Positions 10,965 through 21,818 of a stretch of 64,000 nucleotides of DNA are shown one piece after another. Positions within the stretch are counted from its first letter, which is position 1; each line of letters begins with the position of its first letter. The translations under genes were made by a program, and so were the position numbers. Source of the DNA: Centropus unirufus (Eukaryota; Chordata; Aves; Cuculiformes; Centropidae); contig VYZI01000184.1 in NCBI GenBank assembly GCA_013397695.1, forward strand, positions 88,990 to 152,989, read 5' to 3'. The notes beneath the pieces are model-generated. The model was not told where the DNA came from, ran no database searches, and was given only the letters and a program-made list of their open reading frames with translations.

Positions 10965-11215
10965 TTGCCCGGGACCACGCGCCTGCACAGCTGGCAGGAA
11001 TCCCGGCGCGTTCGCATCTTTTCCAGAAAGCTCTTTGCCTCCTTGGAGGCCAGGAAGCTGCTCCGGGCTCCCCCCTGGCACGGAGCTCCCGGCTGGAGCC
11101 GCGCGGGGAGAGCGGGCAGCGCCGCGCTGCAGCAGCGCCCCCTGCTGGCCGCGAGCCCGCACTGCGAGCGGCGCCGGGACCGCGGCCGCATCCCGGCAGG
11201 AAAAATACTGGTTCG
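10965..11215. promoter_or_regulatory. Small CpG-rich island
   Basis: About 250 bp with dense CG dinucleotides (CGGCGCG, GCCGCGCGGGG, CGCGGCCGC) in an otherwise CpG-poor window. Several frames are open across it on both strands, a compositional effect. Islands like this in birds often mark promoters or unmethylated insulators, but no start site is visible. Confidence 0.6.
11135..11150 (-). promoter_or_regulatory. CTCF-type binding motif
   Basis: The plus strand reads GCGCCCCCTGCTGGCC. Its reverse complement, GGCCAGCAGGGGGCGC, fits the vertebrate CTCF core CCASYAGRKGGCRS at every position. It sits in the middle of the CpG-rich island. The motif points to the minus strand. Confidence 0.65.
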
Positions 11216-11223
11216 GGAGCGGG

Positions 11224-11304
11224 AGATTCTTTTCTTCTCCTTTTCTTTTCTTATTTCTTTTCTTTTCTTTTCTTTTCTTTTCTTTTCTTTTCTTTTCTTT
11301 TCTT
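11224..11304. repeat. (TTTTC)n pyrimidine microsatellite, left arm
   Basis: After an imperfect start, pure TTTTC pentamers run into the assembly gap. The complementary strand is pure purine, so triplex-prone. Confidence 0.95.
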
Positions 11305-11758
11305 NNNNNNNNNNNNNNNNNNNNNNNNNNNNNNNNNNNNNNNNNNNNNNNNNNNNNNNNNNNNNNNNNNNNNNNNNNNNNNNNNNNNNNNNNNNNNNNN
11401 NNNNNNNNNNNNNNNNNNNNNNNNNNNNNNNNNNNNNNNNNNNNNNNNNNNNNNNNNNNNNNNNNNNNNNNNNNNNNNNNNNNNNNNNNNNNNNNNNNNN
11501 NNNNNNNNNNNNNNNNNNNNNNNNNNNNNNNNNNNNNNNNNNNNNNNNNNNNNNNNNNNNNNNNNNNNNNNNNNNNNNNNNNNNNNNNNNNNNNNNNNNN
11601 NNNNNNNNNNNNNNNNNNNNNNNNNNNNNNNNNNNNNNNNNNNNNNNNNNNNNNNNNNNNNNNNNNNNNNNNNNNNNNNNNNNNNNNNNNNNNNNNNNNN
11701 NNNNNNNNNNNNNNNNNNNNNNNNNNNNNNNNNNNNNNNNNNNNNNNNNNNNNNNNNN
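11305..11758. other. Assembly gap (454 N)
   Basis: Unsequenced bases flanked on both sides by pyrimidine microsatellite. Open frames spanning it are artefacts. Confidence 1.
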
Positions 11759-11845
<87 letters not shown>

Positions 11846-11852
11846 TTTCTTT
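11759..11852. repeat. (CTTT)n pyrimidine microsatellite, right arm
   Basis: Pure CTTT tetramers for more than 80 bp after the gap. The period differs from the pentamer on the left side. Confidence 0.95.
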
Positions 11853-13550
11853 CATGTGGCAGGTCAGCTTAGCTGGATTCTTGCTCACTGGAATCATGAA
11901 ACACTTGTTTCCCTGGAATACAGGTAGTGGGGTACAGTAGGAAAAAAAAAACAAAACTAAAATGCATTTGAAAGGGCAAGAAACACAGAAGCCAGGGGGG
12001 TTTATTTACAAATTATCTGTTGAGTTGTCAGGATGTGTTAAATCTACGAAACGTTTTGCTTAGGGTTAGCAAGCTTTGTGGACTTGGGACAGGTTTTTTT
12101 ACTTATTTTTTGGTGGTAATTTCTGTAGTATTATGGGCCCTTTCTAGGGAAGGGGCACCCGTGGTGAGTTGCAGCTGGCTCTGCCGGTGTGTGACACATG
12201 CTATGCCAGACTCCTTGGCTTCGCTCACACTGAGGAGCCACTCCAGGGAACCACAGGGAATGGAAAAATCAAATATTTTCATGGTGAGCGTGGGGCAAAC
12301 CAATGTGAGGATTCTGCTTCTTCCCCAGCACCGCAGGACACAGAGCAGGGGTGTGGGACGGACCTGGGCAAGGTGGAGCAGAGCAGATCTGGTACTCTGC
12401 AGCCCCCTGCAAGTCTCAAGGGCATCTCGTGGCAATGGCTGGGATGAGCACAGCCACATCACTTGAGCTGATCCTTCGGCTCGTCCCTGCGTCAGTCAAA
12501 GGAGCCCAACCTAGACACTACCCAGTCCTAGGGAAGGGGAACCGGGCCCTAATTTTCCTCCTGGATCTTAATACATCACATTTTGGTTTGCACAAATACT
12601 CCTGGAGCTGTTTGAGGGTTTGGCCGCGTCCCTTGCTGTCCTTTCTTTCTTCTGCCCTTCAGCTGTACGTGTGGAGGAGAGCACAGACAGCTTCCACAGC
12701 ATCACCCTGCGCTGTCCCTGGAAAAGAGAAGTTCTAGATAGACCACACATAAAAGTAAACAAGAAAGGTTATTTTAGGCTTGCCTGGCTGTCACCAGTCT
12801 TCGTGACTTCAGAACTTCGTGTTGCGTCACAAACACATCTAGAATTAATGGGTGGCTACAGCCAACTTTTACTCCTTTTGAGCCCCAGATCCTCCTTGAC
12901 TGCTGGTGGTTTACCTCTCCCTCTGAGACCCGTGTGGTTTGATGGCTGCAGCGCTTTCTGGGACAGAGCTCTCCTTAGGCTGTAAGCAGAGCACGCTGAT
13001 ACTAGTATTATTTTAATGCAATTGAGCTAGATTGAAATGAGTGACTCCATCTCTATGAGCTTAGCTGGCTGTTGTCGGGCTGATGCTTTATAAAGAAGTG
13101 CAGAAATTTATCATGCGTACAATAACTGCTTTGCATTCTGTGTCATGCTCTCAAGTTGTGATAAACTTTTGATATCTTGCTGTAGTCTTACTTTTTTTTT
13201 TCACAAGTAACCATTCCTGCGCACTTGGACAAACTAGTGTTATATACACGTTTATTCTAAATAAACATGAAAGACATGATCATAGCAAACACCAAAGTCA
13301 ATAAATACCTGAAAGATTAGATTTTTCAAATTACCCTTTCTTTTCAAACACTTAGAAGAAGCATGGCCTTCTTTGGGTAAATATCCAGCAAGTTTTAACA
13401 GAAAAGTGACTCTCTGACTTTGTCAGAAATGGTCAAGCTGCACCATTTGTTCTAATGTAATCTCAGTCAAATGAGATTTTGTAATCTCAGTCAAATACCG
13501 TGAATCCTGGTTGCTTTTCTGGCAGAATTTAATGGCATGTTTGCAAAGCT
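11853..13550. other. Single-copy sequence, no gene seen
   Basis: 12020-12985 is GC-richer with overlapping open frames up to 148 codons on both strands but no recognisable motif. A 17-mer, TGTAATCTCAGTCAAAT, is exactly duplicated at 13456-13472 and 13480-13496. Confidence 0.5.
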
Positions 13551-13655
13551 GGAATCATAGAATCATTTAGGTTAGAAAAGGCTTTTAAATTCATTGAGTA
13601 CAACACTTAACCTAACACTACCAAGTCCACCACAACACTACATGCCTTGAGGCTA
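13551..13655 (-). mobile_element. CR1 3' UTR fragment (antisense)
   Basis: GGAATCATAGAATCATTTAGG, then AAATTCATTGAGTACAACAC and TAACACTACCAAGTCCACCA. This is the tail wording of a subfamily distinct from the TGGTTTGGGTTGG type. It is diverged and loses similarity beyond about 13655. Confidence 0.85.
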
Positions 13656-15504
13656 CCTTTGCCCCATCAGACTCTAGCTAAGTAGCCTGCAGGATAATTT
13701 GGTTAATTAGCTGCATCTATTAGACTGTGCAAGGATAAATATATATATATACACACATATATGCCAAGGTGTCTGTTGCAGGGTTCACCGCTACTTCTCA
13801 TCTATTTCCATGTGAGCTGTCTTACCCCCATTATTATCCAGTCAAGGAAAGTGTGATATCATGTGGATTGAATGCTATTTTCTCAAGCTTCAAACAAGGA
13901 AATTAATTCTGAGTAGGATTTACCATTGTAGATTTAACCTAGAGTATGCATAAATATTCTTCTTAGCCTTTTTTTTTTTCTGAGTTGTGTTTGCAATATA
14001 TGCTGGAAGATATATAAAGTATGGTTTGATTGCTATCAGTGAGTGGTGCCACTTGCTCTTCCTTCACAGAATACTGCATTATACCAAACTAGAGATGCTA
14101 ACTAGTTTCTGTGTAGCTTTTAATGAGACTGGGCTGTTCATCAGAGTTTAGATGAAGTCAAGCAAGGACTGAACTTATCCTAAGACTGACTAAGCAAAAA
14201 CCCTATGGGCGTTTTTTTTAAAAAAACTTCAACAATACCAGAAATACCCCAGCCTGCTTGGTAAGTCTAGGGGGAATGATGAAGTCCTGGCTCCTTTCAT
14301 TCCTTTGCTGAATGGACACTCGGCCTTTTGCTGATGGAAGTGTTCTCTCAGGGGAAGGGAGAAAAAACTGCTACGTCATTCCGATTCCTGGGGTTGCTGG
14401 GCTTGATTTCTGCACTGCACTCTTCCTTCCCTGCTTGAATGTGAGCAGCAGCCTCCTCAAAACCTGCTCCAGCTGCGCTCTTCAAAAACAGTTCTCTTCT
14501 ATCAAGGCCCAAATTGCTTTGTGCCTCAAGGAGATCTGATAGAAATAGGAGGTTATTTTGCAGCAGCTGAGGTCTCCCGCCTAAATCCTAGAATTCGCAA
14601 AATACACACTCATTTTCCTGTGGGGTTCATTCTGAGAAACTGCTTTCCCACTAGTAGGCTGCGCACAGAAAGCATGCAAGAGAGCAGACCCCATTTCTAG
14701 AAATAAAACATTCCCAGCTAGGTGGAGAGGCATTCAGTTCCCTCTCCTCTCTGAAGGGCTTCAGCCTTCTGTCTTCCAGCTTACCAGTAATTCTTAGTCC
14801 TTTCTCTTGGAGGAATTCCTTTGGAGTTTCTCCTTCTGCAAAAGTAATTAAATCTTAATTGGACAAGAGGGAGAAAAAAAATCTACGCTGAAGCTTGTGG
14901 TTGGAGTTACTTGTCTGAGCAAGTCAATGCCTGTGTTGTCTCTGTGGTTGTGAGAGCTTAGTGCCCACCGAAATAACTCCATATGTGCTTCAGAAAGAAT
15001 TAATTGTCAACTGTGCCATCCTGTGTACTTGTCCTTCCCTGCCCCATCCACCCAAACCAAAAAAATAGCTCAAGAGAAAAAAAAAGAATTGGCCAGGCAA
15101 GACAGAAGAGCTGCAGGAAGAGTGATCAAGCAGCTAAAAGCGTTTACCTCAGTGAAGGAAGATGCTGGTTGTTTGAATCTAGCCAGCTATCACAACAACT
15201 TACAGTCTCATGTTCTCACCTCCTGTCAGAGTCTGAAGCATCCCAGCTGTACGTTGCAGGGAAGAGCTGCCATAGGCAACCATGTGTGGAAGAAAATTCG
15301 ATATGGGGAAGTCCAGCAGCCTAAAAATGAGTGCCTAAGAGAGCTAAGCTTCCGCGCACATTGCTCCCTCAATTATTTCCATTGCCAAGGCGATACCCCT
15401 GCTCGCAGCAGCAGTCTCAGGATTCCCCTTTTGTGCACCTCTTTTCATGAGTTTGACAAAGGAGTTGGACTCCTAGGTCCTGGCGAGACACTCCACAAAC
15501 GAAC
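13656..15504. other. Single-copy sequence, no gene seen
   Basis: Includes a short (TA)n/(CA)n tract at 13737-13763. A plus-strand frame of 164 codons (15023-15517) has no recognisable motif and lacks splice support. Confidence 0.5.
13737..13763. repeat. (AT)n/(AC)n microsatellite
   Basis: Short alternating tract, AT units, then ACACAC, then ATAT. Confidence 0.8.
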
Positions 15505-15568
15505 TTCAATTCTATGAGAATTATATATATATGTGAATTATTCTATATTCAATTCTATGAGAATTATA
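15505..15568. repeat. 21-bp direct repeat of a hairpin-forming unit
   Basis: An identical 21-mer beginning TTCAATTCTATGAGAATTAT occupies 15505-15525 and 15548-15568. Each is a palindromic stem (AATTCT / AGAATT). A related stem with paired changes (AACTCT / AGAGTT) recurs at 15623-15641 inside the neighbouring LTR. Confidence 0.9.
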
Positions 15569-15601
15569 ACTTCCTGAAGCCTTCAGGGCTCACCCCAGCC
15601 T

Positions 15602-15920
15602 TGTGGGATCACGGACTCCAAACAACTCTAGGAGAGTTATAATTGAAGACTTTTATTTACTAAATCGGCTGCAATATTATACAGTTCAGGCTCTTGTTTA
15701 TGGGTCCAGAGCTTCATTGGTTGGTTACATTCTTTGTTCACACACTTTAGGCTAATACAGGATTGGTTACATCTCAAAACCTTTATTTGCATACATATCT
15801 CACCGCATCCTTAAGCTCAGTCTTTTTTTAGTCGCTGTTTTTACACCTCAGGGACATTGACTGAGGCCTACCTCAGCTCTAAATAATCATGACCATTGTT
15901 TTCTAAAAAGCGATCCCACA
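15602..15920 (-). mobile_element. Solo LTR of an endogenous retrovirus, short form (antisense)
   Basis: On the minus strand the unit reads TGTGGGATC ... GATCCCACA, TG...CA with perfect 9-bp inverted ends. It contains CCAAT boxes (ACCAATCC, ACCAATGA), a TATA-like TGTATAATA, then AATAAA about 25 bp later, then a U5-like segment with GAGTCCGTG. Its first 111 bp match the start of the LTR at 9608-10236. After that block the two lose alignment, and this copy is about 310 bp shorter. No target duplication is visible (flanks CAGCCT and AGGTCC), and no primer-binding site or coding region is attached. Confidence 0.6.
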
Positions 15921-17002
15921 AGGTCCCTAATGGAGTTCCCCGGTTTGCAGTAGAGAACCAGTGGGGCACTGAGTCTTGCAACACCCGAGCCCACAAAGGA
16001 GTCTCCTTATTCATCAATAAAACGTAGAACACTCAGTGGGCAATAAATATACCATATCGCAGTAATGCAAAATGCTGAGTTGCTTCTTTAGGGAAATTAT
16101 TCAAAGCATGTGCTTGACCCATGGCTATGAAGGCACAGTAGAGGCTGGCGGGCAGCAAATGGTGCAAGCGTGGTGGTGGCTCTGACCAGGAATCTGGAAG
16201 GCAAACCAGGGAAGGGAGGAGAGGAAGCAGCTCTTGATAACCCACAGGGTTAACAGCTGGCCTTGAGCATGTTGACCCCAAAGCTGCGCCTTTCCAAAGG
16301 CTGCGATCAAAGCTACACGCAATAACGGTCTCGCTTGTCAACTTGGACAAACCTGTTTCAGTGCAGACTACCTGAGAAGTCATATGGTTGTTATGAGTGT
16401 CAGTCCCTGCCAGATTCTTCTGCATAAATAATCTATTTTGCATCTTGCAGGGGTTGCTGGGTACATATCACTCCTTCTCATCAGCTACTCCTACATCAAG
16501 TAGACTCGAGAGTATCTTCATTTTTCTGCATGGTTCATTACTATTAATGGTCTTCTGATCATTGCTTACGTGCTACGTCTTATTTTGGGCATATTTTCCC
16601 ATAAATTACTATCACTGAAGACTTGGAAAGTATTTAATTAGTTAGAAACTCATGGTTTATTGTTAAAAAAGCAGAATTCACGTAGATGTCTTGGAATACC
16701 TCTCTTCCCTGCCTAAGATTTCACATTTCTTCTGTATGCACACCATTCAGCTGTTCTTTCAATAGAACGTATGATTATGATTGTTGTTTTTTTCTTTTCT
16801 TGTGATAATGCCTTGCATTGCCCATGCTTTCAAAGCAAAATTTTGTCCAGGCTAGGAAATTATCTACTGGAGCTTCACACTTCCAAAATATCTTTGGATA
16901 TTTTGGATATTTGGATATATCTTGGATATATTTTGGATATATCTTTGGATATTTTGGATATTTGGATATATTTGGCAGCTGCCCTTCCATTCCCACTTTT
17001 TT
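15921..17002. other. Single-copy sequence with a satellite-like GGATAT array
   Basis: A minus-strand frame of 136 codons spans 16033-16443, GC-richer than its surroundings, with no recognisable domain. It lies next to the LTR, so an ERV-derived origin cannot be excluded. Confidence 0.45.
16889..16970. repeat. GGATATTTT-type minisatellite
   Basis: A 31-bp block is present identically at 16889-16919 and 16940-16970, period 51 bp. The whole is built from (T)TTGGATAT subunits, giving a two-level repeat. Confidence 0.9.
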
Positions 17003-17127
17003 TCATAGGATCATAGAGCAATCCAAGTTGGAAGGGACTCAAAAGGATCATCGAGTCCTGCTCCTGTCCCTGCATAGGACAACCCCAACGTTCACACCAT
17101 GTGTCTGAGGGCATTGGCCAAAATGCA
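17003..17127 (-). mobile_element. CR1 3' UTR fragment (antisense)
   Basis: TCATAGGATCATAGAGC, CCAAGTTGGAAGGGACTC, GGATCATCGAGTCCTGC, CCTGCATAGGACAACCCCAA and GTGTCTGAGGGCATTGGCC match the antisense CR1 tail of the CATGTGYCTGAGGGCATT subfamily, the same type as the sense copy at 3163. Confidence 0.92.
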
Positions 17128-18689
17128 CTTTTCTAAGAGATACAGTGATAAGGACTTATCTTTTCAGAGAGAGTAAGTGAAAGGTTTTATAGGCTGGTTG
17201 TGGTCTCGCTAGTGAGAGCACTCTTGAAATACAACGTGACCAAGGAATGGATGGTCAAGAGAAAGCTCAAATTCAGCTGCCTGAAATGCCTTAAGCTAAA
17301 AAAAAAACCCAAACAAACAACATAAGAGAGCGTGTGCTGCTTCTCAAACAAAAAATCTTCTTGGAAATTAAAATGCACAGATTAGGATCATCTTTTCATT
17401 TGAAAAAGGGCTAAGCATGTAAACCCTGCAAATTTTCCAGCAAATTCTGCTGTGCCTTTGTGAGTTCTTCCACAACTTGGCAAATGAAGATAATCTAAAG
17501 TGTGATATGGTATTTTTAGCTCTTTCAAAAATAGGTTGCTTAAAACTTGGAATATCATGATAACAAAATAGTCTTTAACTTGTATAGAAACATTTTAATG
17601 GAATGTAGAAACGAGTTATTTCCCTATTTTATGTAATAATGAAGATAAATTAAGAAACTAATTAAAGCATGGATAACTTGGCCATAGTTTGGGAGTTTTT
17701 GAAGAACAAAACTTTTTCTCACTCATTTAAAAACTGGCATAAAATATAGGAGATTTTTTAAGAAAAAAATGCTCTGAGGTAATGAATTGAATCAAACCAA
17801 ACAAGTCTCTTAATTCGCTCCTTCATTTTCTTCATATTTCCAAATTCATATTCCAGTTGGAGCAGAGATGGCCTTTGCAATTTTATACTCTCTGAAAATA
17901 ACTGACCATAAATAGGAATTTCTATAATGAAATGTCAGTGAACTTTGGTTTTGTTCAGAGATGTAGAATAAGCATTGCACTACATGTAAGTCATATCAAT
18001 GCCTCTGTGGAGAATGAGATTGTACAACTCTAAGATAATGCATAATTGATTTTATCTTGGAAATGTGTACTATTGCTCTTCTTTGTATAAGATGAATGAA
18101 TCTGACTGACAAAATACTGTGTTTAAAAGACAAAAGACAAATCATTGCCCTTTGATTTCCTCCCTGTCATTATGATAAAATCTGATTTTTTCCCTTCTTG
18201 TTTTCTCCCACTGGAGCTCCAGTTAGGTTTCCTCATTTTCTCCCATTGAATTTATGCTTATTTAGTAGGTGAATTACCAGCAGCACTTCACCTTGAGAAA
18301 CCCATCAGCAAGTGTGCACGTTCTGCTAGACCTGAGCAGGGAGATAACAATAGAGCAATGTCATATTTTTGGATATCTTTGAATAATGTCCACTAATTAT
18401 GCTTGTATTTAGAATAAAATGGCAAAACACTAATAAAGGTGTGCATTCCCTGTCTTCACAAGAAGAGCTGCAATGGGTAGAATAACCTTGACTCCTCCAG
18501 GCGCTTCCTGTTTTTCCAGCCCCAGCCCTGCCTTATTCCCTTCTTCTTCTCTGGCAGAAGTAGCTGATCTCTCCTTGTTGTCTCAGCAAAAGGCAGACAG
18601 CTGTCTATGAAAGCTGTGAGCCTGCCTTGGATGATGGACATCTGAGCTTTTCCAGATTGTTAGATCAGGGTAATTTCTGCCTCCTTCTC
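17128..18689. other. AT-rich single-copy sequence, no gene seen
   Basis: No open frame above 65 codons and no repeat family recognised. Confidence 0.6.
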
Positions 18690-18722
18690 AAAAAAAATAA
18701 ATAAAAAAAAAATTAAAAAAAA
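18690..18722. repeat. A-rich simple repeat
   Basis: A-runs broken by single T (AAATAAATAAAA, AATTAAAA), directly left of the old CR1 remnant. Confidence 0.85.
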
Positions 18723-18734
18723 ATGGAGAAAATA

Positions 18735-19345
18735 GCTCAGGTGGCTTCTGAACCACTAGCGTCAGTCCTGGAGACATAAGAAAATTTCAGGGACCTGGAA
18801 AAGTGCTAATGCAGTTCCAACGCCAAAAAGGAACCAAAAGGATAAAATCTTCCCCAAAAGGGTTATCCAGCACTGGCAGAGGCTGCCCAGAGTGGTGATT
18901 GAGTCCCCATCCCTGGAGGGGTTTAGATACAGGTAGACAAGGTGCTCAGGGGTGTGGTTTAGTAGTGGGCAGGTGCGGTTGGACTCGATGATCTCAAAGG
19001 CCTTTTCCAATCTGTTGAGTCTATCATTCTATGAAAAGGTAGAAACTAGGACCTAGAACCACCCCAGCTGCATGAATCCAGATTTCACCATAATACTTGA
19101 AGTATTAGCCTAGAAGAGCCAGCAGAAAGGATGGGTTAACAAAAATAAGTAACACCAGTCAATATGGTTTGATGGCAAGGAAGACTTCACAAATAAATCC
19201 ATTACCTTTCTTTGACAAGATTATAGATAACTCGATAGAAACAATTGTGTAGGTACAGCAGCCATTTCATTTCTCCAAAGGATTTGGTTTGATATCAGAG
19301 GGTATTTTGATAAAAACCCTAGAGCTGTGTTAGGAGAAATAAACT
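18735..19345 (+). mobile_element. Old CR1-type reverse-transcriptase remnant, interrupted
   Basis: Conceptual translation on the plus strand gives decayed reverse-transcriptase phrases in CR1 order. A GACCTGGAAAAGTGCTAATGC stretch corresponds to the usual PEDWKxAN segment. A downstream piece near 19150-19230 (CCAGTCAATATGGTTTGATG, TTTCTTTGACAAGATTATAG) corresponds to the QxGF...FFDK segment. Near 19280-19320 TTTCTCCAAAGGATTTGG corresponds to the FSKAFD region around the first catalytic aspartate, here altered. There are many stops and frame changes. The remnant is split by a younger CR1 at about 18842-19033. Confidence 0.62.
18842..19033 (+). mobile_element. Younger CR1 3' end nested in the older CR1
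   Basis: Contains CAGCACTGGCAGAGGCTGCC, GATTGAGTCCCCATCCCTGG, GGTTGGACTCGATGATCTC and a tail CATTCTATGA, that is, the end of ORF2 plus the 3' UTR. The sequences on both sides belong to the reverse-transcriptase region of an older element, in order. AAAAGG occurs at both borders (18836-18841 and 19034-19039), a possible short target duplication. Confidence 0.75.
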
Positions 19346-21644
19346 ATCTCATTTATAGGTTTGAACAAGCGTTTTCCTAGAAAGGATCTGCAGAGACTGG
19401 TAATCAACTGAAAGCTGCTCAGGACTTTTGGAAATGGTCTATGTGAAAACATGGTTGGTAAAATGTGGGGAAGGCCAATAGATGCTCTGAAATAATGTGT
19501 TGTTTTTTTTTAATTAATCTAAATGCAATATGATGAAATGAGAATAAGGGATGAAAATTGCATGTGAGAGGAGTATCAGGCAGAAGCTGAGGAGAAACAT
19601 GGTTTCGGGTGGACAGGTCTGCAGTCAGAGGTCTCCTGTGGAAGGGGAGGAGGAAAGGTCCCCAGGTGGCTGAAGATGAGTCCTTGAGCAGGGTGAAGAG
19701 CTCTGACAGGACCGTGCTTTTCTGCCTTGCAAGAAAGGCACCGCAATAACCTCTGGCTGGAGGTTAACACCAGTTTTGTGGTGGGACTAGGGGGATTTAG
19801 CCACAAATCTCCATGCAGAGCTTGCAACATGAACATCAGCCTGGGTAGAGGTGGACAATGCTGCAGGATGAAACAGTAAAGCTGAGGTCATCAAGTGCAT
19901 TTGCTACGGTTTCCTTCCAAGTTCACCATAGACCGGAGTTTTACAAGAGTTTTGTTTCCAAGGGTTCGTGGTACATCTCTAAACGTGCCCATCCAAGAGA
20001 TGCGTGGTATTTCTCAGAGTGACAGTGTTAGTGCTCTAGCTCCCAGCCTAGGGAGAATTGCAAAATAAAATTAAACCGGCCTACCTCCCATAATAGGATA
20101 ATACAAAGTCTAATCCAAAGCCCCTTGAAATCACTGCAAATCAATTGCTCTTTCAAAGGCTGCAGAAGAGCCCAGCAAAACAACATGGATTATGCTAAAG
20201 GCTATTGAAAAAAAAACCAATAATGAGATGTATACGATGATATGCATTTGAGATACAGCGTGTTTAAAAGCTGTAAATCACTAGTAGCACGCTTTCAAAT
20301 GTAAATATTCATATGAATGCTTTTTTAAAAAACAATTATACTTGACAGGGAAGGCTGGAAATGGAATTTAAAAAAAAATCACATTCGTTTGTGCATGTGT
20401 AGGCTAAATAAATGTGTGTAAATACTTTTATAAATATAAATATTATAATAAAAGATCTCCCATGCCTTTCAAAATGTAATATTAAAGAAGCAAACTACAA
20501 ACCTGACTTGTAGGTAACTGCAATATTTAAACCAGCAGAAACAAGCAATTTCTTTTCAATATTGGGGAGGCACAGAAGTCTGGCATAATGCGCGTGTGTA
20601 TAACCCTAAAAAGTAGGCTTTATCTAACTTTGATGAAATAATGTTGATTTATTTTGAGCTGTAGAGTGCACTGCTGTGGATCCTGCGTAGTCGGCCTTCG
20701 CAGTCAATGGAGAGGGCAGGCTTTTAGAAATGCCTCATCTGTCTGCCACAGAAACCCATCTGGATTGCTCTCAGGGTGCCTGCTCCTCTCATTTGCCCAC
20801 GGAGAGCATGGCTATGAATCATACGAATCCCAGCCGCTATATCCACAGCACATATACAGCTGTGGGGCTTTGGATTTTTACTTTTTGGATTTTTACTCCT
20901 CCCAGCTCCTTTGGAAGCTCTCCGTGGCCGATCGTGGTCTCTGCTGCCCTCCTGGTGGGCTCGTGCCCTCAGCCCGCTCTCAGCCCCAGGTCCACCGCTG
21001 CTATGAGACGAGCTCACCCCCCACAGCCCTTGGCCTGGGGATTTTGTGTTGCAGCAATGCTGGCTGTTTGCTTTTGGGTTCTCCTTGGGGGCACAGTCGC
21101 TTGTTTCTAAGCAGTCTGTTAGGGGCCCTCACAGCAGAGATGTGAGCACGGGGAGTGAAACCAGGAGGAGGTTCTGGGGGACATCAGGCAGCTCTTTGTC
21201 ACATGTCATGCGGGCTGAAATACAAGAATTAATGTTCGTGCATAAAGCCCTGCCAGGTTTTTTTTTATTATTATTTTATTGTCATTCGGCTTCCACATTT
21301 TGCAGTTATTGAAGGAAGAAAGAAATCAAATGGGTAGTGATACACAGCTGCAGTGAGCTCACAATCATGAGGGCAGAGCACTTCTCTAGGATAAAGGAGG
21401 TTCTGGTAGGATTTTGTAGCATTAGTTGCAGGATTTTGGAGCCTCTCCTCTGCAGAATAACTCCAGAGTTTGCTGCGCCAGGCAGTGCTGTCAGACTACT
21501 CTTTCTGTAGCTGTGACATCCACTGCTGTCCTCATCTCCCCTTCTAACTGCTCCTCCTGTACTGAGAACATCTTGATCTTCCAGGACTCCCTGACTTCTG
21601 TCCAAACTCGGAAACGTTTGGTGTGGCCGCTCTGGTGCGATCCT
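19346..21644. other. Single-copy sequence, no gene seen
   Basis: 20650-21190 is GC-richer and carries overlapping open frames on both strands (the longest is 163 codons on the plus strand, 20654-21145) with no recognisable motif. The first part may include further decayed CR1 sequence. Confidence 0.5.
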
Positions 21645-21818
21645 TGGGATCAGCCAGGGAAGGGGTTGAGTCACCATGCCAGGAGGTGTTTAAAAGATGT
21701 GTAGACGTGGTACTTGGGGACTTGGCTTAGTGGTGGACTTGGTCGTGTTCGGCTTATGCTTCAACTCAATGACCTGAAGGGTCTTTTCCAACATAACCGT
21801 TTCTGTGATTCTGCGATA
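21645..21818 (+). mobile_element. CR1 LINE 3' end (sense)
   Basis: CAGCCAGGGAAGGGGTTGAG, GGAGGTGTTTAAAAGATGTG, TAGTGGTGGACTTGG, CTCAATGACCTGAAGGGTC and tail TTCTGTGATTCTGCGAT. End of ORF2 plus 3' UTR, 5'-truncated. Confidence 0.9.

Noticed and set aside
10863..11954. Open frames of 300-363 codons on both strands
   Set aside because: They run through the N gap and pyrimidine microsatellites; the residues are KKERKKE or FLSFFLS artefacts.
20654..21145. 163-codon open frame
   Set aside because: Local GC-rich patch with overlapping frames on both strands and no recognisable domain or splice context.
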